A stretch of 64,000 bases of DNA from Lactobacillus intestinalis (GCF_024397795.1 NZ_CP072985.1:1-64000); one strand, 5' to 3'; positions 12,001 to 19,652 are shown, counted from the stretch's first letter. Notes: a model not told the origin generated them from the letters alone. Translations and numbers: made by a program.

Positions 12001-14525
12001 TTAGTTTTGGTGTACACAGTGTAATGTCCTACTACTGGCACATTAGTGCTTACCCCACCAACGGTAACAGTTACATAAATTGGATTGTCACTACCACTTG
12101 AAGCTACAGTACCAGTCAATACATTATTCTTACTTAAATGAAGGTTAGATAGAGTAACGTCCTCACCAGCTTTAACTAAGCTAATCAAGCTCTTGTTAGC
12201 CAGTCCCTCTGCTACTTGATTAACCGTATTTTTATCTTGTGCAGTAATTGTGTAAGAAGTAGCATTACCATTTCTATCATAAGTTACATCAATTTTGCCC
12301 AAAGGCTGTGATTCGTTTCCATCAGTAACCGTCTTAACACGACTGAAATTAATAGTACCATTTTTAATTAGTGACTTACCATTACTGGTATTTGCGGAGA
12401 GATCAATAGTAAATGAATCTGGTTGGTCAGAAGTGAAAGTACTACCGCTTGAAAGATTAATTGCAGTTACAGCTCCAGTACCGTCACCGCTAATCTTGAA
12501 AGTAGAGTGAGGATCTAACTTAACCGTCCCCTTACCATTAACAGAAATTAGACTTGAACTATAGTCTCCAAGATTTGTAGCATCTAATACGAAACTACCA
12601 CCATTTCCAACATTAATATTTGCACTTCCATTGATGTATACTGGAACACCATTGCTTTTGCTTGCACTTGGTGTGCCATTTGAATTGATAACTAATTTAC
12701 CATTTACATTAAGAGCAGCATCAGAATTTAAATATAATGCTCCTGCAACATCTTTATCGTCATCTACCTTTTCAGTATTAATAGTTAAAGTTGAATTTGG
12801 ATCAATATTAATTGTCATCTTTGCATTGGCAGCAATAGCACGAGCAACATACCCAGTTCCAATTCCATTACGACTTTCAGGATTACCTTTAGAATGTGGA
12901 TTAATTGCTACATTTGCACCGTCTTTTACATCAATTGTTGTGGTCCCACCATCAATTTCAAGAGCATTAGCATCTTCTGTTGTTAAGGTCACATTACTGT
13001 TTTCATCAAAAATAATTTGATTTGTTCCACCTTCAAATTGAAGAATTTGCTGCCCACCGTTTTGTTGAGTATCGCGGGTCTTACCATCAAGTGGTCCTAC
13101 ATAAGAGGAAACAGAATTTGCAGTAATATTATTCTTAAATGTTAAGGTTGAATTAATACTTGGTTTAGTATAGATAAGTTGTGAACCAGTAAAGTTAACA
13201 TTATTAAATGTGTAGCCACCAGCATTATAAACAAGGCCCCAGTAACTACGAGCATAAATATTCAAATCTTTAAAGGTTACGGAATTCTCTGTATTCATAT
13301 CAAATGAATATCCAGAGAAATCAATTGTACGTTTTTCTTCTGGATTATCTGATTGAATTACAATATTACGCTTATTCTTGATATTAATTTCTGTATACTT
13401 CTTATCTGTTTGGTCCGCTAAATTAAGATTTTTAGCAACATTAATAGTAGTAGCAGTACCATTTTCAATTGCATTAATAAATCCCTTAGCATCACTAACT
13501 GTTACGGCATTAGGATCTTGATCTTCTGCTATTAAGGATGTCAATATAGCTCTATCTTTATCAGATAAAAGCATAGCTCTATTTTTAACAGATAAAGCAC
13601 CAATTTTTTCACTTTCAACTATACTCATATTATTTGTTAATTGATGCTTAGTATCCTCTAGATTTAAAGCAACTGTATTAGCACCAACATCTTTAGACGG
13701 TTCTACTTTATTAACAGTAGGGACTTCTAATTCGATAGTATCTGACTTGGCATTCTTTTGATTAACCTTGGAATTTGCATCTTGTGAAGCAAGTGTAGAA
13801 GAATTAGTATTCTTTTGACTTAGAGTATCACTAGTATTGTTCTGAATTTCGGTAGAAGTTGTATCATTCTTACCTACAGATGCGTTTTCAGTTTGAGTAG
13901 CCTTAGAATTTTCAACTGTTGTAGCAGTTGGTGACTCATTGGCGTTATCAACAATTTTTGGTTCATCAGCTGTTTTAACTGAAGGTGAAGTTTGCTCATG
14001 CTTATCTTGAGATTCAATCACATTCTGCGAAGTAGCCGTACTTCCCGTTTCTAAAGAAGAATCCTTTTTTAATTCAGAGTTATCCTTCTCAGTTTTTACA
14101 GTATTATCTGTTGAACTAGGTTGTGTTTTTGCTTGATCATCAGCACTCTTTACTGCTTTATCAGCAGTTTCAACTGAGTTTTTTGCGTTTTCATTACTTT
14201 CAGTTTTCTCTGATTGAGTACCAGAAGTTACATCTCGTTGAGCATCCCCACTGCCCTTTGAGTCATCAGTATTATTTTTAGAATCATTATGATTATTACT
14301 TTCCACTACCTTATTACCATCTTCTTTTGACGGTTCAGTAGCGGATTTTTCAACTACAGGAGCATCATCAGTGGTAGCAGCTGATGCACTTTGTGCACCA
14401 TACATAAAAAATGACACCCCTACCAAAACAGAGGTAGCTCCAATAGTTAGTTTTCTAATAGAAAATCTTTGTTTTTCATCTCTATTTTTTTCTTCTCTCA
14501 ATTTTATATTTCTCTTTGAAAACAT
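3021..14525 (-). CDS. Giant YSIRK-signal surface adhesin with FIVAR and DUF1542 repeats
   Basis: A 3834-residue open frame starts at ATG 14525 after AAGGAGAAGG. Residues 1-50 form a YSIRK-type signal (FSIRKLTIGATSV, then a hydrophobic core ending SASA), which directs secretion at the septum. About 50-290 is a Ser/Thr/Asn/Lys-rich stalk. About 345-770 is rich in short beta-strand repeats (TINV, LNVNG, INVGNG) typical of a right-handed beta-helix adhesin head. About 908-1630 holds ten FIVAR-like repeats with YYNGS/YTNAD motifs. From about 1638 to the end there are some thirty 70-75 residue DUF1542 helical repeats with KxxEIxxxxxLTxEEK. The design is like staphylococcal Ebh/SasC and lactobacillar relatives; binding to host matrix or cells is known for such families and inferred here. 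The frame ends in a frameshift at about 3028, so without the downstream anchor the product would be released. Confidence 0.85.
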   Translation of the reverse strand: MFSKRNIKLREEKNRDEKQRFSIRKLTIGATSVLVGVSFFMYGAQSASAATTDDAPVVEKSATEPSKEDGNKVVESNNHNDSKNNTDDSKGSGDAQRDVTSGTQSEKTESNENAKNSVETADKAVKSADDQAKTQPSSTDNTVKTEKDNSELKKDSSLETGSTATSQNVIESQDKHEQTSPSVKTADEPKIVDNANESPTATTVENSKATQTENASVGKNDTTSTEIQNNTSDTLSQKNTNSSTLASQDANSKVNQKNAKSDTIELEVPTVNKVEPSKDVGANTVALNLEDTKHQLTNNMSIVESEKIGALSVKNRAMLLSDKDRAILTSLIAEDQDPNAVTVSDAKGFINAIENGTATTINVAKNLNLADQTDKKYTEINIKNKRNIVIQSDNPEEKRTIDFSGYSFDMNTENSVTFKDLNIYARSYWGLVYNAGGYTFNNVNFTGSQLIYTKPSINSTLTFKNNITANSVSSYVGPLDGKTRDTQQNGGQQILQFEGGTNQIIFDENSNVTLTTEDANALEIDGGTTTIDVKDGANVAINPHSKGNPESRNGIGTGYVARAIAANAKMTINIDPNSTLTINTEKVDDDKDVAGALYLNSDAALNVNGKLVINSNGTPSASKSNGVPVYINGSANINVGNGGSFVLDATNLGDYSSSLISVNGKGTVKLDPHSTFKISGDGTGAVTAINLSSGSTFTSDQPDSFTIDLSANTSNGKSLIKNGTINFSRVKTVTDGNESQPLGKIDVTYDRNGNATSYTITAQDKNTVNQVAEGLANKSLISLVKAGEDVTLSNLHLSKNNVLTGTVASSGSDNPIYVTVTVGGVSTNVPVVGHYTVYTKTNKTVTSNNVDYAAQTASTGGNFSIDLSKLASKLTDDAQVAVTATKDFVESAQTKSVAALRALNTATLQELVDAAPAEEAKPSYYNATEEAQKAYTDAISNGKTILDNPNNYDQGDVDDAVTAIQNAQKALTGKETNKTELQDAINQASTVESSDNYTNADSNLQKAYTDAISAGQTVLSNDNATQTEVDNALTTINNAKAALNGDAKKAASKEALQKAVNEASTVKSDDAAYYNGSDEAKTAYDKAISAGQTVLADPDATATQITDALKDINTAKGNLKGEATDKSALQKAVDNSATVKESNNYTNADETQKTAYDNAVTAAQTVLDKTNATQAEVNQALQNLETANSNLNGNAKTEAANKAALEAAVKDAPNVRNTSAYYNGSKEAQTTYNNAITAGQAVLDNPDATATQITDALKDINTAKGNLKGEATDKSALQKAVDNSATVKESNNYTNADETQKTAYDNAVTSAQTVLNKTNATQAEVNQALQDLETANSKLNGDAKTEAANKAALEAAVKDAPNVRNTSAYYNGSEEAQTAYNNAIKSGQAVLDNPDATATQITDALKNINTAKGNLKGEATDKSALQKAVDNSATVKESNNYTNADETQKTAYDNAVKDAQTVLDKTNATQAEVNQALQDLETANSNLNGNAKTEAANKAALEAAVKDAPNVRNTSAYYNGSEEAQTTYNNAIKSGQAVLDQANPSASDVKNALDAINAAKDNLKGEATNTEALETALTNANNAKETGNYTNADQANQEVLNNAITAGQEILKNTNATQAEVNNAAKAITDAINGLNGDTNLTNAKNAATEDIQKALTKKLEEINSANNLTTDEKTALNNEVAQKAQAAKEAIKAATTPEAVTTAQDKGIKNITNTEVPTESAAKQAAKKAVAEAAKAKTNAIDSSNLTVEEKAALKKKVTEAQTAADQAIDNAKTNAAVTEEEDKGIKAINGIEVPNKSDAKEKAITDLNTAVENAKKAIDQDSNLTDEEKQAAKDQIDSDAKTAQEAIDNAKTNDDVKKAAADGTLVIDKDVANAAIDNAVAGKKNEISKSPLTNEEKTALNNEVDEKANTAKESINNATTPEDVTEAQTNGVNAINGIEVPTTSTTKEKATTDLNTAVDEAKKAIDQDSNLTDEEKQAAKDQIDSDAKTAQEAINTAKANDDVKKAIDDGTLAIDKDVANAAIDNAVAGKKNEISKSPLTAEEKTALNKEVDQKAQAAKESINNATTPEAVTTAQGKGIKNINDIDVPTESTAKQAAKKAVAEAAKAKNNAIDTSNLTAEEKDALKQEVTEAQNAANTAIDNATTNAAVTEAQNKGVSAIDDIEVPTTSANKEKAITDLNNEVENAKKAIDQDNNLTDKEKQAVKDQIDSDAKTAQDAINGAKTDNEVNNAVNSGKVSIDKEVANAAIDNAVAGKLKEIQDPLTTDEKQAYTDLINSEANNAKQNIANATTVEEVTTAQTNGVNEITNTEIPTTSSAKDKAIAAINDALQKKTDEINNASNINTQEKTDLINQATEAANVAKNNINNATTNVDVNTAQTNGEKAIADVTVPNLSDVKKESIDLINKALDAKTDEINNASNLSQDEKQSLINDATNAATEAINNVNQSQTNDDAKAAATTGVQNIENITIPSLDESKKNANQAIDDALNAKVNEINNASNLNDTEKQKLVDQAKAAATTAKNNVENATTNDDARDAANAGIDNIKGITFTSLEDAKKAANTAIDNALQVKTDEINNASNLSTDEKQDLINQASEVAKNAKDNINNATTNDAVTDAQNKGIADIANVTVPSLAQAKQDAINAIKQVQDAKNKQISAASNLSAEEQKELSDQVDKIANDAIAQINDSSTTTNDAVTATRDDVIKQITDLFIPTLDGAQTDALNAIESAKNAKLNDINNATHLTDQEKQALVDQTNKAADDATKEIKGAQTNDAVKSAETAGLDNINNITIPTLVQKQQEAIGELNVARDAKNRAIDDATDLTTDEKNSLKDKVQAEYSNAVSNITRATTDEAVTTAKENGIAAIKDIEIPTKSAAKEQATSDLNTAVDEAKNAIDQDNNLTDEEKQAAKDQIDSDAKKAQEAIDNATTNDEVNTAVDNGKLAIDKDIANAAIDNAVSGKKNEISKSLLTDEEKAALNDEVDEKAQAAKDAINNATTPEAVSTAQENGIKKINDTEVPTESAAKEAAKKAVAEAAEAKNNAIDSSNLTAEEKSALKQEVADAQNAANTAIDNATINAAVTEAEDNGIKAINSIEVPTKSDAKEQATSDLNTAVDEAKKAIDQDSNLTDEEKQAAKDQIDSDAKKAQEAIDTAKTNDDVKNAIDDGTLAIDKDVANAAIDDAAAGKKAEISKSSLTAEEKTALNNEVDEKANTAKDAINNATTPEAVTTAQEDGIKKINDTEVPTESAAKEAAKKAVAEAADAKNNVIDSSNLTDEEKSALKQEVSDAQSAANQAIDNATTNAAVTEAQDNGVKTINSIEVPTKSTTKEQATTDLNNEVENAKKAVDQDTNLTDEQKQAAKDQIDSDAKKAQDAINNAKTNDDVKKAVDDGKLVIDKDVANAAIDNAVAGKKAEISKSSLTDEEKAALNNEVDQKAQDAKEAINNATTPEAVSSAQESGIKNINDTEVPSVSPAKTAAKEAVQKAATDKITAINNASSLTKEEKSKLVDQVNNIVTQTDANIDKATTNAVIKEAQENGISDINNIEIPTTSSSKDQAANTIDQAADEAKKAIDATPGLTDDQKQAAKGQVDKDAENAKNNIANATDDQGVQNATNAGLLDIDKVTAKTAVDSAAAIKKDEISKAPLTTDEAKNLNDLVDAEAQAAKDAINGATTIPGVEDAKNTGVDTINNIQVPTTSPAKDNANQAIDNALANKTQEINDASNLSDKQKQDLIDKATQEAENAKDNIQKATSDEAVNQATDNGVKAVADITVPSLDNAKQDATQLIDDVLKQKEDEINNATYLTDKEKNDLIKQAEDAANEAKNKINQSTTNDDVA
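9940..11320 (-). repeat. Near-identical tandem FIVAR coding repeats
   Basis: A two-domain unit of about 440 bases recurs almost unchanged. The segment encoding NTSAYYNGS and APNVRN appears near 9985, 10425 and 10875, and the segment encoding SNNYTNADETQK near 10200, 10670 and 11090. Such high DNA identity points to recent expansion or gene conversion and makes the copy number prone to change or to mis-assembly. Confidence 0.8.
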
Positions 14526-14653
14526 TATAGCCTTCTCCTTATTACAATAAATAACTTTGATTATTCATGGTCTATATAATAACATCATTTACTTAAACAT
14601 TAAACAATATTAGCTTGAAGTCATTATTTTATTTTTTATAGTTATAACGTTAT

Positions 14654-15201
14654 TTGGATTTTCTTATGTTTAATAAAAACATAGCTAATAGTTTTCTTTT
14701 TCGAAAACTACTAGATCTCCCATTTGCTATAATTTATTTGATATTTAATATTATGAAGGGACGTCGAGGTTATGAATCAACCATTAATCAAACTAGTTCT
14801 AAAAATATGACGATCTTCTTTATTGAAGAAAAAAGACCAAACGAAACAGGAAATTTATTAATTTACTTGCATTATTTTATTCTGTTTGGTCTTAGCCTAA
14901 TTACAGTATCCCTAAAATTCATTAGTGAAGAAAATGCCAACTTGATTTTTGCAGTCTCTTGTTTATACGGCGAAATGTTCCTATTTTATTTTATATTGGT
15001 TTAACTATTGCGGTTCGCTATAATAAACCCCAATATAATTCAATCAATAAACTTAATTTATTTAGGTGGATCATAACTTTACTAATAGGATACGTAATCA
15101 GCCTTTTGATGCCACAATTATTTGTTATTATCTGTTGTACAGCAATTATCAGTCTTTTTAATGCAGGGATGAAAGTTAGAAATATTAGTACTTTTATTTA
15201 G
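14654..15201 (+). pseudogene. Frameshifted small membrane protein
   Basis: Two overlapping frames (14654-15004 and 14959-15201) look like halves of one gene. The first ends just after a hydrophobic stretch. The second continues with hydrophobic spans (ILFYIGLTIAV, WIITLLIGYVISLL, FVIICCTAIISLF). Joined near 14975-15000 they would give a protein of about 180 residues with four or five membrane segments. No family is recognised and no convincing ribosome site is seen before the first frame. It diverges from the adhesin promoter region. Confidence 0.45.
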
Positions 15202-15250
15202 GTAAGAATCCTGAAAAGAACTATACTAAACTTAGAAAGAAGGTAATCCT

Positions 15251-15514
15251 ATGGCTGCGATAGATGAAGAGTATAGAATCAGAAATGATATCAAAAACAT
15301 TTTGTATTATGATCCTGAAATTAAAAAGAATACTGAATTAATGAATATTTTTAGGATCGCTTATGAAAGAAGAGATGCCGGTAAACCAATGCGAGAAGTT
15401 GCTCTTGCATTAGATAAATCACTGGCAGCTTATATTACTAATCATAAGGAAGTTCCTGAAAGTGTCATCAGACTTCACAAGAATATGATGGAGCTTAGTG
15501 AAATCGACCACTAA
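15251..15514 (+). CDS. Possible bacteriocin immunity-type small helical protein
   Basis: An 87-residue protein starts at ATG 15251 behind AAAGAAGGT. It is charged, has no membrane span or signal, and looks all-helical, with DPEIKKNTELMNIF, AYERRDAGKPMREVALALDKSLAAYI and VPESVIRLHKNMMEL. Length and helix pattern resemble the four-helix enterocin A/pediocin immunity family, whose members protect the producer from class II bacteriocins. No bacteriocin precursor is visible beside it, so it would be an orphan immunity gene. The assignment rests on general pattern only. Confidence 0.45.
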   Translation: MAAIDEEYRIRNDIKNILYYDPEIKKNTELMNIFRIAYERRDAGKPMREVALALDKSLAAYITNHKEVPESVIRLHKNMMELSEIDH

Positions 15515-15521
15515 TTTTATT

Positions 15522-15558
15522 AAAAAAGCCAGAGCCTTTTTGAAGCTCTGGTCTTTTT
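15522..15558 (+). terminator. Rho-independent terminator
   Basis: CCAGAGC (15529-15535) pairs with GCTCTGG (15545-15551), followed by TCTTTTTTA. It ends the 15251 gene and could also serve the convergent fragment at 15558. Confidence 0.8.
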
Positions 15559-15836
15559 TATGGACGCCGATCTGCTGGTGTTCTTCGACGAGATTGTTGC
15601 TCTAAAATATAACGTTGGATTAATTCAATTACTTGACTGTTTTGTGGCAACGCCGAATGTTGAGCCAATTTACCTGTAACGGTAATCTGAGTGTAGCTTT
15701 TAGCTGTGCCTTGATAAATATATTTTCTAGCTTCTACACCAGATACAGGCACAAGCACATCAGCCACATAGTTCTGCGTTCCCGCTCCCGAATACATAAT
15801 TAAATTATCCGGAATATTCTTTCTATTTGCACCCAA
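15558..15836 (-). pseudogene. C-terminal remnant of a DUF915-type alpha/beta hydrolase
   Basis: The 92-residue frame resembles only the last third of the secreted alpha/beta hydrolases of family DUF915 common in lactobacilli. It has SGAGTQNYVADVLVPVSG, a YTQITVTGKLAQHSALPQNSQV stretch carrying the His of the catalytic triad, and a final helix. The signal peptide and the Ser-containing GxSxG half are absent, and no coding sequence for them lies upstream, where a hairpin and the adh gene begin. It is a 5'-deleted remnant. Confidence 0.6.
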
Positions 15837-15899
15837 AATATATGTGGGACAACTATTTTTTAAAAATTAAAGGGCGCACATAGGTGCACTTTTAATGAA

Positions 15900-16934
15900 T
15901 TATTTACTATCTGAAACGATAATTAATGACTTAATAGCTTCACGTTCATCCATTGCTTCATAAACATCTTGAATATGATCTAAGTCAAAACGCTGAGTGA
16001 ATACCTTTCCTGGATCAATTTCAGCTTCAAGAACCGCTTTTAACAAAACATTCTTGTCGTAAGTTGTGACATTAGCAATACCACCGCGAAGACCGATGTT
16101 TTTCCAGAATAAAGTGTTGGAAGATGGTTCAGTTTGAGGAACACCTACACGACCAATAACAGCACCGGGGCGAGCAATTTTGCCAGCTTGTTCAATTACG
16201 CTAGTAGCCCAACACATTCTTGAACAGCATCAACACCAACACCGTTAGTCAATTCCATAATTTTCTTAACAGCATCGTAACCACGTTCCGAAACAATGTC
16301 AGTTGCACCAAATTCACGACCGAGCTTAGCACGATCTTCATGGTGACTAAGTAAAATAATGCGACTAGCTCCTAATAAACGAGCACCAATTACACCACAA
16401 AGACCAACCGCACCATCACCGATAACAGCAACAGTGTCACCTTTTTTAACTTCGGCACTAACTGCTGAGTGGTAACCAGTCGCCATCACATCAGCTAAAG
16501 TTAAGAAATTATTCAATTGAGCATCAGTATAGTCTTCTGGCTTGCCTGGAATCTTAATCAAAGCCCAGTTTGCATGTTCAAAACGTAAATATTCACCTTG
16601 CGTTTACACCTTCAGTTGGATTCAAACATGAACCATCAAAACCAGCCCAACAAGCTGCACATCTACCACAACCATGAGTAAATGGCACGATTACAAAGTC
16701 ACCTGGGTGAATTGCAACTACATCTTTACCTATTTCTTCAACAATACCAATAGCTTCATGACCAACAAATGATCCAGATTCTCTCTTAGAAATTCCACGA
16801 TACCACCATAAGTCAGAACCACAAACACAAGCACGTACAATTCTAATAATTGCATCAGTTGACTTTTCAATCTTCGGTTTTGGCATTTCTTTAACTTCCA
16901 TTTTACCGGGTTCTACAAAAACTGCTGCTTTCAT
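15900..16934 (-). pseudogene. Zinc-dependent alcohol dehydrogenase, broken by two frameshifts
   Basis: Read across frames this is a medium-chain zinc alcohol dehydrogenase of about 345 residues. It has the catalytic zinc region CGSDLWWYRG and GHEAIGIVEE, the structural zinc cluster CGRCAACWAGFDGSC, the NAD(P) fold GDGAVGLCGVIGARLLGA and the C-terminal half to SDSK. The frame breaks near 16600, after NPTEGVN where about five bases seem lost before QGEYLRF. It breaks again near 16208, where VGATSVIEQ requires one more G in a GGG run. One event in a homopolymer leaves sequencing error possible. ATG 16934 follows AAGGAGGATAT. It is divergent from the LysR gene, its likely regulator. Confidence 0.8.
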
Positions 16935-17109
16935 ATAATATCCTCCTTAAAAAGTTGTTAGTTCTTTAGTTTATATTAACAACTCAAAAAATACATTGTT
17001 TAAATCGTATAGGAGTTGTACGTGGAATGTATAACAGATTTGGAAAAGCTAAATATTAATTATTAAATATCTATAATTCTTTTTATAGATATTCCAGTAA
17101 CGATGTGAT

Positions 17110-17130
17110 ACTATACACTAAATGTATAGT
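17110..17130. promoter_or_regulatory. LysR-type operator palindrome
   Basis: ACTATACA (17110-17117) and TGTATAGT (17123-17130) form a perfect 8-base dyad with a 5-base spacer, and contain the T-N11-A pattern typical of LysR-family sites. It overlaps the regulator's own promoter and start region, suggesting autoregulation, and lies 180 bases from the divergent adh start. Confidence 0.65.
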
Positions 17131-17142
17131 GAGGCAAAAAAC

Positions 17143-18009
17143 ATGATAGATTTAGAATTATTAGAAGAATTAGTTGTCTTTCAAAAATATGGAACTTTGA
17201 GTGCAACTGCTGAGCATTTAATGATTACTCAACCAAGCGTTACACGAGGAATGAAAAGATTAGAGCAAGAATTGGGTGTTGAGCTTTTTAATCGCCAAGT
17301 AAATCGTATAACTTTAAATGAAACTGGCGAGCTTGCTGCATCAGAAGCTAAGAAACTGCTTCAGGCAGAAAATGATTTTACCGAAAAGATTTTAAACTTC
17401 AGTAAAATGCAAAACTATATTAATATTGGTTCGGTTGCTCCCGGTCCACTATTGTTAACTGAAGCAAAAAAAGACGATTTCAAAGAGAAACTAACTTTCA
17501 ACCATCAATTAGTTTCCCAAAATCATGTTCTTTCAGATTTAAGAACATATAAGGAGAGGCTCATCTTTACCGCTGAAGAATTCGACGAAGAAGATATTGA
17601 ATCTATGTACTTAGGTACGGAAGAACTAGCCGTTCGCATTGACAAAATGAACCCTCTGGCCCAAAAGAAGAGCGTCACTTTCAAAGATTTAGCCGGGTTG
17701 AGCTTCTTAGTAGTTCAAGATATTGGGCCATGGGTTCAAGTAATTGAAGATCATATTCCAGAAGTACAATTTTTATATCAAAAAGATTTGCCAGCTTTAG
17801 ATGAATTAACACACTATTCCAATTTTCCAGTTTTTAGAACAAACCTAACATTAGCAACTGGTTATAAAGAAAGAGACGATGATAATCGAATTTTAGTACC
17901 TATTAAAGATGAAGATAATTATATTGAATTGTATGGTACTTATCTAAAAAATCAAAGATCGGTCATTCAACCTTTCTTGAAAGAATTAGCTAAGAATTGG
18001 CCTAAATAG
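17143..18009 (+). CDS. LysR-family transcriptional regulator
   Basis: A 288-residue protein. Residues 1-60 form the winged helix-turn-helix (LEELVVFQKYGTLSATAEHLMITQPSVTRGMKRLEQELGVELF in two overlapping motifs). The rest is a periplasmic-binding-like effector domain in which I see the PFLKEL end but no diagnostic ligand residues. I place the start at ATG 17143 because GTGAGG sits 8 bases upstream. The ATG at 17122 lies inside the operator palindrome with no ribosome site. It is divergent from the broken alcohol dehydrogenase, which it probably controls. With that gene dead its target may be gone. Confidence 0.85.
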   Translation: MIDLELLEELVVFQKYGTLSATAEHLMITQPSVTRGMKRLEQELGVELFNRQVNRITLNETGELAASEAKKLLQAENDFTEKILNFSKMQNYINIGSVAPGPLLLTEAKKDDFKEKLTFNHQLVSQNHVLSDLRTYKERLIFTAEEFDEEDIESMYLGTEELAVRIDKMNPLAQKKSVTFKDLAGLSFLVVQDIGPWVQVIEDHIPEVQFLYQKDLPALDELTHYSNFPVFRTNLTLATGYKERDDDNRILVPIKDEDNYIELYGTYLKNQRSVIQPFLKELAKNWPK

Positions 18010-18012
18010 AAG

Positions 18013-18049
18013 AAAAAGGAGTTCAAGGAAATTTTCTTGAGCTCCTTTT
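18013..18049 (+). terminator. Terminator of the LysR gene
   Basis: AAAGGAGTTCAAG (18015-18027) pairs with CTTGAGCTCCTTT (18036-18048), with flanking A/T tracts, directly after the stop at 18009. Confidence 0.8.
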
Positions 18050-18080
18050 ATAGTTAGAATTTTAGAGAAATAGATAAAAC

Positions 18081-18240
18081 ATCAACTACCCTAGAATAAA
18101 TTCTAGGGTTTGCAACTCTCATCTATTTTTATTAGATAGCGGTTATAGCGTCTTGCGACTTCCGCCTCCGAGGCTGCATCGTCGGGCAGTTGACGATGCC
18201 CGTTTACCTACCAAGTTTACTCGGCAGATCTTAATTTAGT
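18081..18240 (-). ncRNA. Predicted right-end (omega/re) RNA scaffold of TnpB copy 1
   Basis: The stretch from the end of tnpB to the element boundary is as conserved between the two copies as the gene, although non-coding. It contains strong hairpin potential: CGGGCAGTTGACGATGCCCG near 18184-18203 and CCCTAGAAT/ATTCTAGGG near 18090. That is the expected place of the guide RNA scaffold, with the guide read from the flanking bases below 18081. This is inferred from the family, and no promoter is identified. Confidence 0.5.
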
Positions 18241-19473
18241 AAATTTAGGTATTTTAACACCTTTGTGGTACTGTTCGCCCAAGAACTGGATATTCATGGC
18301 TGCTAAGCGATCGTCATTGGATTTGTAGCCACACTTATCACAAATGTAGAGATGCAGCTCATGATTCCGGTTCTCCTTGCGGATCCTTCCGCACTTAGGA
18401 CAGCGCTGGCTGGTAAATCTTGGAGAAACTTTAACAACAGTTGAAGAATTCAAATTAGCCTTGTAAGCTAAAAACTGCTCAAACTGGTAAAAAGTCCAAG
18501 AAACCATTTCATAGCGACGCTTTTTGGCAGCTTTCTCAGTCGCAAAGCGGACATTGGTTAAGTCTTCTAAAGCAAAGATAGTATTGGGACCGTAATGATC
18601 AACGAGTGTCTTGGTAAGGCGATGATTAACATCGCTTATAAAACGGTTCTCTCGCTGACCGATCTTTTTAAGTCTTCGCTTGGCAGACTTAGTGCCTTTG
18701 GCTTGAAGCTGAGCACGGAGTTTCTTATATTTGCGCCTGGTGCGCAATACTTTTTGTCCGCTGCAAAGCAGAGTCTGGCCCTGTTCGTCATAGCAGGCAG
18801 CCAAAAAGCGCAGGCCGCGGTCAATCCCAACGATATGCTGGGTCTGCTTTAATTCATATTCAGAAAAGGACGTGGTCGCACTAAGGTGGACATACCAATT
18901 ATTTTTGAACTGAAGCAGCTTAATTGAGCCAAACTTCCAACGGCTAGCATCAAGATACTGGTCGAAATTTTTGCAGACAAAATCAACTTTCTTTCTCCCC
19001 ATTAAGGTATTCAAAGAAAGCTGGCTGCTTGTATTTAAATAAGACCAGTCGCGATTGCGCTGAAGATCAAGCTGAAGACGCTTAAACCTAACTGGACGCC
19101 AAAGCCAAGTGAGATCACGCGGAATCTGCGACCAGATAGCATGGCCCTGCGCATCTTTTTCCCCAGTATTATAGCGAAACGGTGTTTGCTTCAATTGGGT
19201 TTTGATTGTTTTATAGCGAGCAACAACATTTCTGATAACCGATTGAGCCATTTGACTTTTGAGCCCAAACAAGTCTCTCAAATCATGATAAAGGGCTTGA
19301 TTTAGCTGAGAAAATCGAAACTCAAAATCATGGTCAAAAACATACTGTGAGACGAAGTTGCAGGCATCTCTGTATGCAGTCATGGTTTTTATAAAAGCGT
19401 GTGTAGTTTGATCATCAATATTAAGGAGCTTGGCTTTAATCGTTACTGCCTGATCCAAATTATTCACCTCCAA
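18217..19473 (-). CDS. tnpB: TnpB RNA-guided nuclease, copy 1
   Basis: A 418-residue TnpB of usual length. It has an N-terminal OrfB helix region. The RuvC residues are Asp218 (VGIDRG), Glu303 (ALEDL) and Asp387/388 (SNDDRLAAMNI), and a zinc ribbon is formed by Cys358/361 and Cys378/381. All catalytic positions are kept, so the protein may be active. In the known family TnpB uses an RNA from the gene's 3' end and right end to cut DNA and help the element persist. The guide would come from the flank just outside 18081. Start ATG 19473 follows GGAGGTGAATA. It differs from copy 2 at about a dozen residues. Confidence 0.9.
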   Translation of the reverse strand: MEVNNLDQAVTIKAKLLNIDDQTTHAFIKTMTAYRDACNFVSQYVFDHDFEFRFSQLNQALYHDLRDLFGLKSQMAQSVIRNVVARYKTIKTQLKQTPFRYNTGEKDAQGHAIWSQIPRDLTWLWRPVRFKRLQLDLQRNRDWSYLNTSSQLSLNTLMGRKKVDFVCKNFDQYLDASRWKFGSIKLLQFKNNWYVHLSATTSFSEYELKQTQHIVGIDRGLRFLAACYDEQGQTLLCSGQKVLRTRRKYKKLRAQLQAKGTKSAKRRLKKIGQRENRFISDVNHRLTKTLVDHYGPNTIFALEDLTNVRFATEKAAKKRRYEMVSWTFYQFEQFLAYKANLNSSTVVKVSPRFTSQRCPKCGRIRKENRNHELHLYICDKCGYKSNDDRLAAMNIQFLGEQYHKGVKIPKFTKLRSAE

Positions 19474-19652
19474 ACAAGTGTTTGAAAATGATTATATCAT
19501 AGAAATTAGAAGAGAAAAAGACAAGATATAAAAAGGCTGAAAGTGCAATTCCTCCCCGGATTAAAATCCAGGGTATCCTTGCTTAATCAGCCTAGAAGGA
19601 AAAAGCAATGAAAAACATTTGGAATGAAAGAATAAGTGTCGGGTTAGTAAAC

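Larger units (their letters stand above)
18081..19595 (-). mobile_element. IS200/IS605-group element carrying only tnpB, copy 1
   Basis: This 1515-base unit is shared, nearly unchanged, with 42487-44001. Flanks differ outside ATCAACTACC at the low end and CAGCCTAG at the high end. The low end (right end relative to tnpB) has a hairpin CCCTAGAAT/ATTCTAGGG. The other end has GGATT/AATCC and an AGGCTGA...TCAGCCT pairing. There are no terminal inverted repeats and no target duplication, as expected for IS605-type transposition. No tnpA is present, so movement needs a transposase from elsewhere. It sits between the LysR terminator and the old end of CRISPR array 1. Confidence 0.8.

Noticed and set aside
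17122..17142. LysR start at ATG 17122
   Set aside because: The ATG lies in the operator palindrome with no ribosome site; ATG 17143 has GTGAGG upstream.
18595..18852. Small frames opposite tnpB, present in both copies
   Set aside because: Conserved only because tnpB is; no start signals.
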